This document shows, piece by piece, positions 52,716-59,781 of a DNA stretch of 64,000 bases (position 1 is the stretch's first letter; every line of letters starts with the position of its first letter). Source of the DNA: DASUPK01 sp963736685 (lineage in GTDB: Bacteria > Actinomycetota > Thermoleophilia > Solirubrobacterales > 70-9); NCBI GenBank assembly GCA_963736685.1, contig CAVTPZ010000022.1:54028-118027 (forward strand). The letters are read 5' to 3'. The position numbers were made by a program, and so were the translations under genes. The notes below the pieces were generated by a model that made no database searches, was not told the origin of the DNA, and was given only the letters and a program-made list of their open reading frames with translations.

Positions 52716-53693
52716 TCAGGCGGCGAGCCGAGCGGGTGGGCCGGCCCCCATCGCCTTGTGCCAGCCCGCGACCGCGAAGGCGCCTGCCAGCCCGCGGAAC
52801 GGCGCGTACGGGGCGAAGTACTCCTCCACCTCCGGGACCGTTGCCCGTCGGCCGAGTCCGGCCAGGTGTCCGACGAGCTTGACGTAGATGAGGTCGCCGG
52901 CGGGCAGCGAGTCCGGCTCACCGCGGCCGTGCAGCCCGAGGCACTGCATGGTCCAGGGACCGATCTCGGGGATCGCCAGCAGCCGGCGGTCCGCCTCCGG
53001 ATCGAAGAGGTCGGCGCGCCCCCGCGCAACCTCCCGGGCGCAGTGGATCATCGCCACCGAGCGGCCCTGGCTCAGGTCCATCGACGCCAGCTCCGCCGGT
53101 GCGCGCCCCGCGATCACCGCGGCGGACGGGACGTCTCGCAGGGGCCAGGAGCGCTGGCGGCGCTGCCGCGGCTGGGGCTGATTCGGGAGGAAGCTCGGCG
53201 CCCAGCGCCTGACGATCCGTCGCTGGATCTCCGCGGCCCGGGAGGCTTCGATCAGCTGCGAGGTGATCGCCCAGCAGAGCGCCTCCCAGGGCCACGGCCT
53301 GCGCCTCGGCCGCACCCATGGCTTGTGGTGGATCGCAGGCCCGATCAGCGGATCGCGTTTGAAGGCGTTGAAGAAGTCGCCCATGTCGTCCTCGACCGCG
53401 AGCGCGAACCGCGTCCGCTCGAGAGCGATGGCGAGCTCGGTCTGACCGGCCCGGGGAGACTCGTCCTCCATCCCGGCGACGATCGTGTGCTCGACCGACG
53501 CCGGGTCCACCGGCTCGGCGCGGACGTGCACGTAGCCGTCCCGGGTGCGCCACCAGCGCGTCCTGACGGGCCGGTCGCCCACGTGGAGAAGGCGCTCGGC
53601 GACGCCCCCGCTGGAGCGCACGACCCCGTCACCGCCGCTGCCGCGCGGCAGCCGGTATGCCCACCGCGGCAGGACGCGCTCCTCGAGGACCAC
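52716..53693 (-). CDS. alkA: DNA-3-methyladenine glycosylase II-like protein
   Basis: A 325-residue HhH-GPD base-excision glycosylase. The helix-hairpin-helix reads LLAIPEIGPWTMQCLGLHG, followed by the catalytic Asp in LPAGDLIYVKLVG. Upstream are KPWVRPRRRPWPWEALCWAITSQLI and RAPAELASMDL. A GTG 7 bp after the preceding stop was chosen; the longer frame to 53963 would overlap the small membrane-protein gene. The role is repair of alkylated bases; the substrate range is inferred. Confidence 0.85.
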   Translation of the reverse strand: MVLEERVLPRWAYRLPRGSGGDGVVRSSGGVAERLLHVGDRPVRTRWWRTRDGYVHVRAEPVDPASVEHTIVAGMEDESPRAGQTELAIALERTRFALAVEDDMGDFFNAFKRDPLIGPAIHHKPWVRPRRRPWPWEALCWAITSQLIEASRAAEIQRRIVRRWAPSFLPNQPQPRQRRQRSWPLRDVPSAAVIAGRAPAELASMDLSQGRSVAMIHCAREVARGRADLFDPEADRRLLAIPEIGPWTMQCLGLHGRGEPDSLPAGDLIYVKLVGHLAGLGRRATVPEVEEYFAPYAPFRGLAGAFAVAGWHKAMGAGPPARLAA

Positions 53694-53700
53694 CAGCCGT

Positions 53701-53997
53701 CTACTGACGACCGAGGACGTGAACGTCGACCAGGAAGCTGCGGCTGGCGACCACCTTCTCGCGGCGCCTGAAGAGGCCTCGGCGAGGGGGCCGGCGCGGG
53801 GCGCGTGCGGCGCGGGCCACCGCGACCACGGCGACCCCTGCTGCGGCGCCCCCGGCGGCCGCAACGGCCAGCGGGCCGACCTCGCGGCCCCAGAGCTCGA
53901 TGGTGCGGCCCTGCGCGCGAACGGGCAGCGGCCGGACAGGCTCCGCCTCGACGACCACCTCATCCGTCATCTGCATCTCTTCCGCCACCCACTTCAT
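53701..53997 (-). CDS. Small single-pass membrane protein
   Basis: A 98-residue protein with one transmembrane helix (VGPLAVAAAGGAAAGVAVVAVA) followed by a strongly basic segment (RAARAPRRPPRRGLFRRRE) and a short C-terminal domain (RSFLVDVHVLGR). The start may instead be the ATG at MQMTDEVVV. The function is unknown. It lies 7 bp upstream of the glycosylase gene. Confidence 0.6.
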   Translation of the reverse strand: MKWVAEEMQMTDEVVVEAEPVRPLPVRAQGRTIELWGREVGPLAVAAAGGAAAGVAVVAVARAARAPRRPPRRGLFRRREKVVASRSFLVDVHVLGRQ

Positions 53998-54050
53998 CCT
54001 AGTGGCGAGTCAAGACCTCTCCGAGCCCTCGGCGAACCCGGCGCCGGAAA

Positions 54051-55184
54051 CTAGAGGGACTTCTCGTAGAGCCGGTAGCGCTTGACGATCGTCCCGCCCA
54101 TGCCCTCCATGGCGCGGTTCATCGGCTCGTTCACCTCGAGGATCCAGCCCTCCTCGCCGCCGCTGACGCCCACCTCGGCGGCCGTCTCGATGTGCCGGAC
54201 GTAGAAGCGAGCCGCGATCCCGGTGTGCTGGTACTCCGGCTTCACCCCCAGCGCGAAGACGCGGACCCGGTCGATCTTGCGCTTGCCGAGCAGGAAGCGC
54301 AGCCAGCCGAAGGGCAGCAGCCGGCCGTTCATCTTCTTCGTGACCTGGTTGATGTCGGGCAGGGTCAGGGCCGCGCCCAGCACCTCGCCGTCGCGCTCGG
54401 CCATGAAGGCCCAGCGCGGGTCGAGGATCTGCTTCAGGTTCTTCGCCTGGAAGGCAACCTCCTCGTCGGTGATCGGCACGAAGCCCCAATTCTTCTCCCA
54501 GGCCGAGTTGTAGACCTCCATGAAGCGGCCGATCTCCGCCTCGAGATCGCGCTTTCGCATGTTGCGGACCGTGATGCCGTGCTCTGACTCGACCTTGTCG
54601 GCGACTGCGTGGATCGCGTCCGCGAAGGCGTCCCCCTGCTTCAGTTCGCCCATCTCCAGATTCCACATCAGCAGGTCCATGGTCTTGCCGTAGCCGAGCG
54701 CCTCGAGGCGCTCCCGGTAGTAGGGCGGATGCCAGGGCTCGAGGATGTAGGGGTGCCTCTCGTAGCCCTCGATCAGCAGGCCGCACTCGTCGTTGGTGGT
54801 GAAGTCCATTGGGCCGACCAGCCGGTCGCGCCCGCGCTCGCCGACCCAGGCCTCCGCGGTGCCCAGCAGCGCCTCGAAGATCGCCGGGTCGTCCTCCGCC
54901 TCTATGAAGCCGAACTGGCCGTCGCTGCCGCCCTGGTACTGGTCCCAGCGGCGGTCGACCTGCGCGGTGATCCGCCCCACCGGCTCGCCGTCCCGCCAGG
55001 CCAGGAAGTACTCGGCCTCGGCGTGGTCGAAGTAGGGGTTCTTGTCCCGATTCAGGAACTCCAGCCGCTCGAAGATCAGCGGCGGGACCCATGGAGTCCC
55101 CCGGTGGAGCCGAAACGGCAGCTTGATGAACGTCTTCAGCTCGCCCTTGCCCTGCACGGGCCGCACTTGAATGGCGCCTGGCAC
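54051..55184 (-). CDS. GNAT-fold acyltransferase-like protein, candidate bacterial ceramide synthase
   Basis: A 377-residue protein with two GNAT-like halves. The N-terminal half has FIKLPFRLHRGTPWVPPLIFER, KNPYFDHAEAEYFLAWRDGEPVGRI, GFIEAEDDPAIFEALL and RLVGPMDFTTNDECGLLIEGY; the C-terminal half has FAFGVK-type acyl-CoA segments (VRVFALGVKPEYQHTGIAARFY) and WILEVNEPMNRAMEGMGG. This two-part family includes proteins reported to act as bacterial ceramide synthases. It is divergent from a serine-palmitoyltransferase-like gene by 35 bp. N-acylation of a sphingoid base is inferred from context; an uncharacterised acyltransferase is the alternative. Confidence 0.6.
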   Translation of the reverse strand: MPGAIQVRPVQGKGELKTFIKLPFRLHRGTPWVPPLIFERLEFLNRDKNPYFDHAEAEYFLAWRDGEPVGRITAQVDRRWDQYQGGSDGQFGFIEAEDDPAIFEALLGTAEAWVGERGRDRLVGPMDFTTNDECGLLIEGYERHPYILEPWHPPYYRERLEALGYGKTMDLLMWNLEMGELKQGDAFADAIHAVADKVESEHGITVRNMRKRDLEAEIGRFMEVYNSAWEKNWGFVPITDEEVAFQAKNLKQILDPRWAFMAERDGEVLGAALTLPDINQVTKKMNGRLLPFGWLRFLLGKRKIDRVRVFALGVKPEYQHTGIAARFYVRHIETAAEVGVSGGEEGWILEVNEPMNRAMEGMGGTIVKRYRLYEKSL

Positions 55185-55219
55185 GGTTGCGCAAGCTACA
55201 CGTGCTTCACTTCCCGGGG

Positions 55220-56506
55220 ATGTCCGACTCCACCCTCGATGCGAGGGCGCGCTCCAGCGCGACCCGCTTTATGCCGGACGTCTTCGAGAAGGCCCGCACG
55301 CACGACCGGGTCGAGCAGCTCGAAGCCGCCAAGCAGGGCGATCTCCTCCCGTACTTCCGCATCCTCGAGTCCCAGGCGGGGCCCGTCGTGGAGATGGAGG
55401 GGCGCGAGACGATCATGCTCGGCTCCAACAACTACCTGGGGCTGACCACCGACGAGCGCGTCAAGCAGGCCGCCCGCGACGCCCTCGAGCAGTTCGGGAC
55501 CGGAGTCACCGGCTCACGACTTCTGAACGGCACCACTCCGATGCACGTCGAGCTCGAGCGCGAGCTCGCCGAGTGGATGGGCACCGAGGACGCGATCGTC
55601 TTCACGACCGGCTACCAGTCGAATCTGGGCGCGATCAGCGCGATCCTGGAGCCGGGAGACACGGTCATCTGCGATTCCGGCGACCACGCCTCGATCCTGG
55701 ATGGCTGCAAGCTCTCAGGTGCCCGGCTTCGCCCCTTCCGTCACAACCGGATGGACAAGCTGGAGACGATGCTGGAACGGGCGGCTGCGGAGGGGAGCGG
55801 GACGCTCGTGGTGGTCGACGGCGTCTTCTCGATGGAGGGCGACGTCTGCAACCTGCCGCCGATCGTCGAGCTCTGCCGCCGCTTCGGCGCCCGCCTGATG
55901 GTGGACGAGGCTCATGGCGTCGGCGTCCTCGGCAAGCGGGGAGCCGGCGCGTGCGAGCTCTTCGGGCTCGAGGACGAGGTCGATCTTCGGATGGGGACGT
56001 TCTCGAAGAGCCTGGCCTCCTGCGGCGGGTTCATCGCCGGCTCTGAGGAGGTCATCGAGTACCTGCGAATCTCGTCTCGCTCATTCATTTTCAGTGCTTC
56101 CGCTGTCCCGGCGGCCGTCGGCGCCGCCCTCGGCGCCCTGCGGATCATCCGATCCGAGGGAGCGGAGCTGATGGCGCGCCTGCTCGACAACGCCGCCTAC
56201 CTGCGTCAGGGGTTCCGTGATCTGGGGCTGAAGGTGATCGAGCCGGGCACCCTCCCCGACGGGACGGAGGCGACGACGCCGGTGGTACCGGTGATGGTCG
56301 GAGAGGACTGGCAGGCCGTCCTGCTCTGGAAGGCGCTCTTCGATGCTGGCGTCTACACGAACGTCGCCCTCCACCCCGCGGTCCCTCCGGGCGGCGCACT
56401 GTTGCGGACCAGCCTGATGGCGACCCACGAGCGCGCTCATCTTGATCGCGCCCTGGAGATCATCGCCGAGGTCCGGAGCCGGTTCCCGGATCTGCCCGCG
56501 GCGTAG
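55220..56506 (+). CDS. Alpha-oxoamine synthase, serine palmitoyltransferase-like
   Basis: A 428-residue PLP enzyme. It has the stretch DLLPYFRILES, TIMLGSNNYLGLT, TGVTGSRLLNGTTPMHVELE, the PLP-stacking His in DSGDHASILDG (156), VVVDGVFSMEGDVCNLP, Asp/His in MVDEAHGVGVLG and the Schiff-base Lys263 in MGTFSKSLASCGG, then HPAVPPGGALLRTSLMATHERAHLD. The N-terminal extension and the GTGxTGSRxLNGT block are closer to bacterial serine palmitoyltransferases than to BioF or Kbl, in my judgement. It would condense serine with an acyl thioester. The ATG is used; a TTG at 55187 is also open. KAS-like aminoacyl synthases remain possible. Confidence 0.72.
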   Translation: MSDSTLDARARSSATRFMPDVFEKARTHDRVEQLEAAKQGDLLPYFRILESQAGPVVEMEGRETIMLGSNNYLGLTTDERVKQAARDALEQFGTGVTGSRLLNGTTPMHVELERELAEWMGTEDAIVFTTGYQSNLGAISAILEPGDTVICDSGDHASILDGCKLSGARLRPFRHNRMDKLETMLERAAAEGSGTLVVVDGVFSMEGDVCNLPPIVELCRRFGARLMVDEAHGVGVLGKRGAGACELFGLEDEVDLRMGTFSKSLASCGGFIAGSEEVIEYLRISSRSFIFSASAVPAAVGAALGALRIIRSEGAELMARLLDNAAYLRQGFRDLGLKVIEPGTLPDGTEATTPVVPVMVGEDWQAVLLWKALFDAGVYTNVALHPAVPPGGALLRTSLMATHERAHLDRALEIIAEVRSRFPDLPAA

Positions 56507-56637
56507 CCGCCCCGTTTCGGATCCGCGCTCCCGGGTATTGGGTGTTGTCGGGGTCTATCCGTCCAAGTCTGTTGGACGCGGTTTCGCGTCGCCCGACAAA
56601 ACATCTGCTCTTAGCGAACGGGATGATTGTTCGGGTG

Positions 56638-56667
56638 TTGACCGTCGGCGCGCAAGGTGTGTAGGTT
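56638..56667 (+). promoter_or_regulatory. Candidate promoter of the integration host factor gene
   Basis: TTGACC at 56638-56643 and TAGGTT at 56662-56667 with an 18-bp spacer match an actinobacterial housekeeping promoter. It lies about 150 bp before the ATG. The leader holds a hairpin (CCCCCG-GCTC-TCAA-GAGC near 56736-56762) and the strong ribosome-binding site AGGAGGGAG. Otherwise 56507-56820 holds no gene. Confidence 0.5.
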
Positions 56668-56820
56668 TCGCCTCGCCGCGCGCTTCCGGGGCAGGGAGCG
56701 GACGGGAACAGTTTGAGGAGAGGACCGTCCACTTCCCCCGGCTCTCAAGAGCGACTGGGGGCTGCCGGCAGCACAACCCAAGCCCGCCAACAATTCCTGA
56801 CCTAGCAGGAGGGAGAAACG

Positions 56821-57228
56821 ATGTCTGCTGCTTCGACGATTGCCCCTGCCAGCCCCATGCCCGCCCTCGCCCCCCGGCGCCTCGAGCCCACGGTAATAGA
56901 GCCCCAGAATGAGCCCCAGCGAGGTACCGCGCAGTGCATGGAGGCCCTGGCCCGCGCCAACGAGGTCCGGCTCGCTCGCGCCGCGCTGAAGAGGGAGATC
57001 TCCGCCGGCCACCGCTCCGTCACCGAGGTGATCATGGACTCCCCATGGGAGGCCGAGAGCATGAGCCTCAGCGAACTGCTCTGCAGCCAGCGCCGCTGGG
57101 GACGCGCCCGCTCACGCAAGCTGCTGGCATCGGCCGCCCTCGGGGAGGGCAAGAAGGTCGGTTCGCTCACCGAGCGCCAGCGCCGGATCCTGACGGGCGC
57201 CCTCGAGGCGAAGCTTGGGGCCGGCTGA
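56821..57228 (+). CDS. mihF: Integration host factor, actinobacterial type (mIHF)
   Basis: A 135-residue nucleoid-associated DNA-binding protein. The core ALARANEVRLARAALKREI, TEVIMDSPWEAESMSLSELL, WGRARSRKLLASA and KVGSLTERQRRIL matches actinobacterial mIHF, including the long helix and the S13-like domain. An extra 35-residue Ala/Pro-rich N-terminus precedes the conserved part, so the protein is longer than the about 105-residue mycobacterial form. The ATG has a strong AGGAGGGAG site and promoter. It is unlinked to the gmk/rpoZ genes where mihF is usually found. Confidence 0.9.
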   Translation: MSAASTIAPASPMPALAPRRLEPTVIEPQNEPQRGTAQCMEALARANEVRLARAALKREISAGHRSVTEVIMDSPWEAESMSLSELLCSQRRWGRARSRKLLASAALGEGKKVGSLTERQRRILTGALEAKLGAG

Positions 57229-57258
57229 ACTAGCCGTCCCGCCACGGCGGGCGACTGA

Positions 57259-58329
57259 TCACTTGAGGCGATAGAGGGCGCCGCCGGAGCGGCGGCGGAA
57301 GGCCGAAGCGAAGAGCCAGGCGGCGCCCCCGAAAGCCAGCAGCCCGGCGGCCGCGCAGATCGCCGGGCTGATCCGCGTCGCGAACCAGAGCACGCCGAAC
57401 ACAGGGACTCCGACCGCGGCGGCGAGCACCAGGGTGTGTGAGCGGAAGGCGGCGAAATGCTCGCGGACCGAGAGCTCCAGGCCGGCGAGAGACCCGAGGG
57501 CGAGGCCGACCCCGATCATCACCAGCCCCTGCGGCGGCGGGAAGAAGAAGCCGACCACCAGAAGGACGAGACCGACGAAGATGACGATCTCCGTGAGGGG
57601 GAAGCTGCCCCACGGCGGCGAGGGCCGGTCGTCCGGTCCGCGCCTGGCAGGCGGCGAATCGCCGTTGCGCCGCTTGGCGGTGGCGCTCGCCGGCGGCGGT
57701 GCGCTCGCAGACGAGCGTTCCTCGCCGCTGGCAAGACGTCGACGCCTCTTTCTTCTTTGCCGCTGAGTTGGCATCTGAGGGGGCCGGAGCCCCTCGGCTA
57801 ACGGACAGCCGGAGGAGATCTTGACGCGCCACCAGCCCAGCAGGATGCCGAGCGGACCCCAGCGCGGCGTGGCGTGCCAGTTCTTGCAACCGGGCTCGCC
57901 GATGTCCGCGTTCTGGACGCGCATCCACCTGTGCGAGGCCGGGTCCGCCAGCATCCGCTCGATCAGCTCCCGGTTGTCCTGCTCGACGACCGCGTAGTCG
58001 TGGAGATCCGCCTTGACCTCCTGGATGCGGACCGCGAGCCCGTCCCTGACCTTCTCCAGCTCGTCGACGCTGAGCAGGCGGGGGCCGCCCAATCCGGGCA
58101 CCGAAAAGTCAATGTCCCTGCGCGGGAAGGCCGACCCGAAGAGTCGGGCGAGGGCGAGCTCCATGACGGCGATCTGCCGGCGCAGGTCCGCGCGGGAGTC
58201 CCGCTCGTCGTGCTCGTAGAGGGCGGTGTCGAGGCCCTCGGGTGGAGCCGGAGGGACCAGGGACTCGTCGACCCGGGGCGCCTGCTGCACCTCGGGAATG
58301 TCAACGCGTTCGAGCAACTCCTCCGGCAT
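57259..58329 (-). CDS. Two-part hypothetical protein with C-terminal membrane domain
   Basis: A 356-residue protein. Residues 1-180 are soluble, with a coiled-coil segment (LEKVRDGLAVRIQEVKADLHDYAVVEQDNRELIERM) and a conserved-looking end GCKNWHATPRWGPLGILLGWWRVKISSGCPLA. Residues 180-250 are a basic, Ser/Pro-rich linker starting at a potential internal start (MPTQRQRRKRRRR). Residues 255-350 hold three or four transmembrane helices. It may be two in-frame proteins joined by loss of a stop. The function is unknown. It follows the B3/B4 gene by 23 bp in the same operon. Confidence 0.62.
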   Translation of the reverse strand: MPEELLERVDIPEVQQAPRVDESLVPPAPPEGLDTALYEHDERDSRADLRRQIAVMELALARLFGSAFPRRDIDFSVPGLGGPRLLSVDELEKVRDGLAVRIQEVKADLHDYAVVEQDNRELIERMLADPASHRWMRVQNADIGEPGCKNWHATPRWGPLGILLGWWRVKISSGCPLAEGLRPPQMPTQRQRRKRRRRLASGEERSSASAPPPASATAKRRNGDSPPARRGPDDRPSPPWGSFPLTEIVIFVGLVLLVVGFFFPPPQGLVMIGVGLALGSLAGLELSVREHFAAFRSHTLVLAAAVGVPVFGVLWFATRISPAICAAAGLLAFGGAAWLFASAFRRRSGGALYRLK

Positions 58330-58352
58330 TCAGTCCTCCTCTGGAGGCAAGT

Positions 58353-59048
58353 CTACGCTCGCAGCGCGCTGCCTGCCACCCAAAGCGCCTCCTCGAGGGC
58401 GATGTCGGGCACGCCGCGCACACCGATCGCCGTGAGCAGGACTCGAACCGTGCCTCGCCGGACGCCCCGCCCCTCGGCCGTCCGGTCGAAGAGGATCCCG
58501 AGCGCCCGCTTCTCGTCGGCCACCACCAGCGTCCCGTCCGGGAGCGGCGAGACGCGACCCTCGAATCCCTCACCGTCGGCGGAGAGCCGGAGGCCGACCC
58601 TGCCGTCGACTCGGTCCGCGTCGAACGCGCGAAGCGCGACGCCGACCTCGACGATGGCGATCGTCAGCGCATCCTCGACGCGATTGCGGCTCTTGAAGCG
58701 TCCATCGTGCAACCGCTCGAAGATCAGCTGCTCGATCGGGGTACGGGTCGTGTCGGGATCGAGTCCGATGTGGCGGAAGAAGACGCGGTACGCCCACGGA
58801 ATCGGCTGCTGGCGGAGCTGAATCGCCTGGGGCCCCGCGATCCGGTCGCTCAGGGAGCGGAGGCGCTCCTTCAGGGCTTCCGGGCTTCGGCCGGTTTTCG
58901 TCTCGATCGCGGTCGACACGATGGACAGCCCGGGGAACTCCTCGGACAGGGCGTCGTCCACCCAGCCCGGCTCGGGAACGGCCTCCCAATCGTCAGGGAG
59001 CGGCTCCTCCCCGCCGCGTCCGGAGCCGCTTGTCGGAACCTCGGCCAT
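58353..59048 (-). CDS. Free-standing B3/B4 domain protein
   Basis: A 231-residue protein with the B3/B4 fold of the phenylalanyl-tRNA synthetase beta subunit, occurring alone. The match lies in PWAYRVFFRHIGLDPDTTRTPIEQL, DGRFKSRNRVEDALTIAIVEVGVALRAFDADRV and DEKRALGILFDRTAEGRGVRRG. Stand-alone B3/B4 proteins are thought to recognise or edit mischarged tRNA or amino acids, but this one is uncharacterised. Its ATG overlaps the stop of the thioredoxin-fold gene by one base. Confidence 0.8.
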   Translation of the reverse strand: MAEVPTSGSGRGGEEPLPDDWEAVPEPGWVDDALSEEFPGLSIVSTAIETKTGRSPEALKERLRSLSDRIAGPQAIQLRQQPIPWAYRVFFRHIGLDPDTTRTPIEQLIFERLHDGRFKSRNRVEDALTIAIVEVGVALRAFDADRVDGRVGLRLSADGEGFEGRVSPLPDGTLVVADEKRALGILFDRTAEGRGVRRGTVRVLLTAIGVRGVPDIALEEALWVAGSALRA

Positions 59049-59767
59049 CAGCGGAGCGTGGCAGCTCGCTGCTTCGACGCGGCGATCAGGGCGTCGACCT
59101 TGCCGAAGAACTGCTGATCGTCGAGCTGCCCGATCGAGGTCGCCTGGAAGATCCCTCCGGGATAGGCGTAGACGAAGGTCGGGCAGCCACCCACCCTGTA
59201 GAGGTTGGAGAGAGCACCGTCGCGATCCAATCCGACCGGATGGGTCCAGTGATGGTCCCGGATCAGCTTCTGCACCTCCGAGGTGCTGTCGCGCACGTCG
59301 ACGGAGAGGAAGTTCACCCGGTCGTGGTAGCGGCGGTACGCCCGCTCGAAGACGTCCTCCTGGTTCTCGCAGTCCCCGCCGCGGGTGAACCAGAACGAGA
59401 GGACCAGCGGCCGGTCGAAATAGTCACAGACCCGCAGCGCCCCGGGTACGTCGACGCGGCAGGCGGGAGTCCGCCGGTTACCTGCTGGACAGGGGATCCT
59501 GGCCGCGTCGCAATCGTCCTGGGCGATGTTGGCATCGCCGCTCGCGCCGGTTCGCGCGTTGGGGACCGCGAACTGCGCGAGGGGCAGGTCGTTCTCATTG
59601 GTTGCCCCGAGGACTCCCTTGTTCTTCGTCGAGATCGTGTTGATGCCGGCGATCGCGATCAGGGCGATGAAGATCATCCCGACGATCAGGGAGTAGATCG
59701 TCGTGCGACGGGGCCCCGGGCTCTGCTCCGAGCCCTTCCCTCCGTCTCTCCCAGCGCCGTTCTCCAC
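59048..59767 (-). CDS. Membrane-anchored thioredoxin-fold protein lacking CxxC
   Basis: A 239-residue protein with one N-terminal transmembrane helix (TIYSLIVGMIFIALIAIAGI) and a thioredoxin-like extracytoplasmic domain. The active-site position after the strand LVLSFWF reads TRGGDCENQEDVF, so only one Cys of the usual WCxxC remains. VNFLSVDVRDS and GGCPTFVYAYPGG (cis-Pro loop) confirm the fold. Four further Cys lie in the N-terminal half. It is cotranscribed with the RND gene (14-bp gap) and the B3/B4 gene (1-bp overlap). Confidence 0.75.
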   Translation of the reverse strand: MENGAGRDGGKGSEQSPGPRRTTIYSLIVGMIFIALIAIAGINTISTKNKGVLGATNENDLPLAQFAVPNARTGASGDANIAQDDCDAARIPCPAGNRRTPACRVDVPGALRVCDYFDRPLVLSFWFTRGGDCENQEDVFERAYRRYHDRVNFLSVDVRDSTSEVQKLIRDHHWTHPVGLDRDGALSNLYRVGGCPTFVYAYPGGIFQATSIGQLDDQQFFGKVDALIAASKQRAATLR

Positions 59768-59781
59768 GGCTCAATGGTCCC

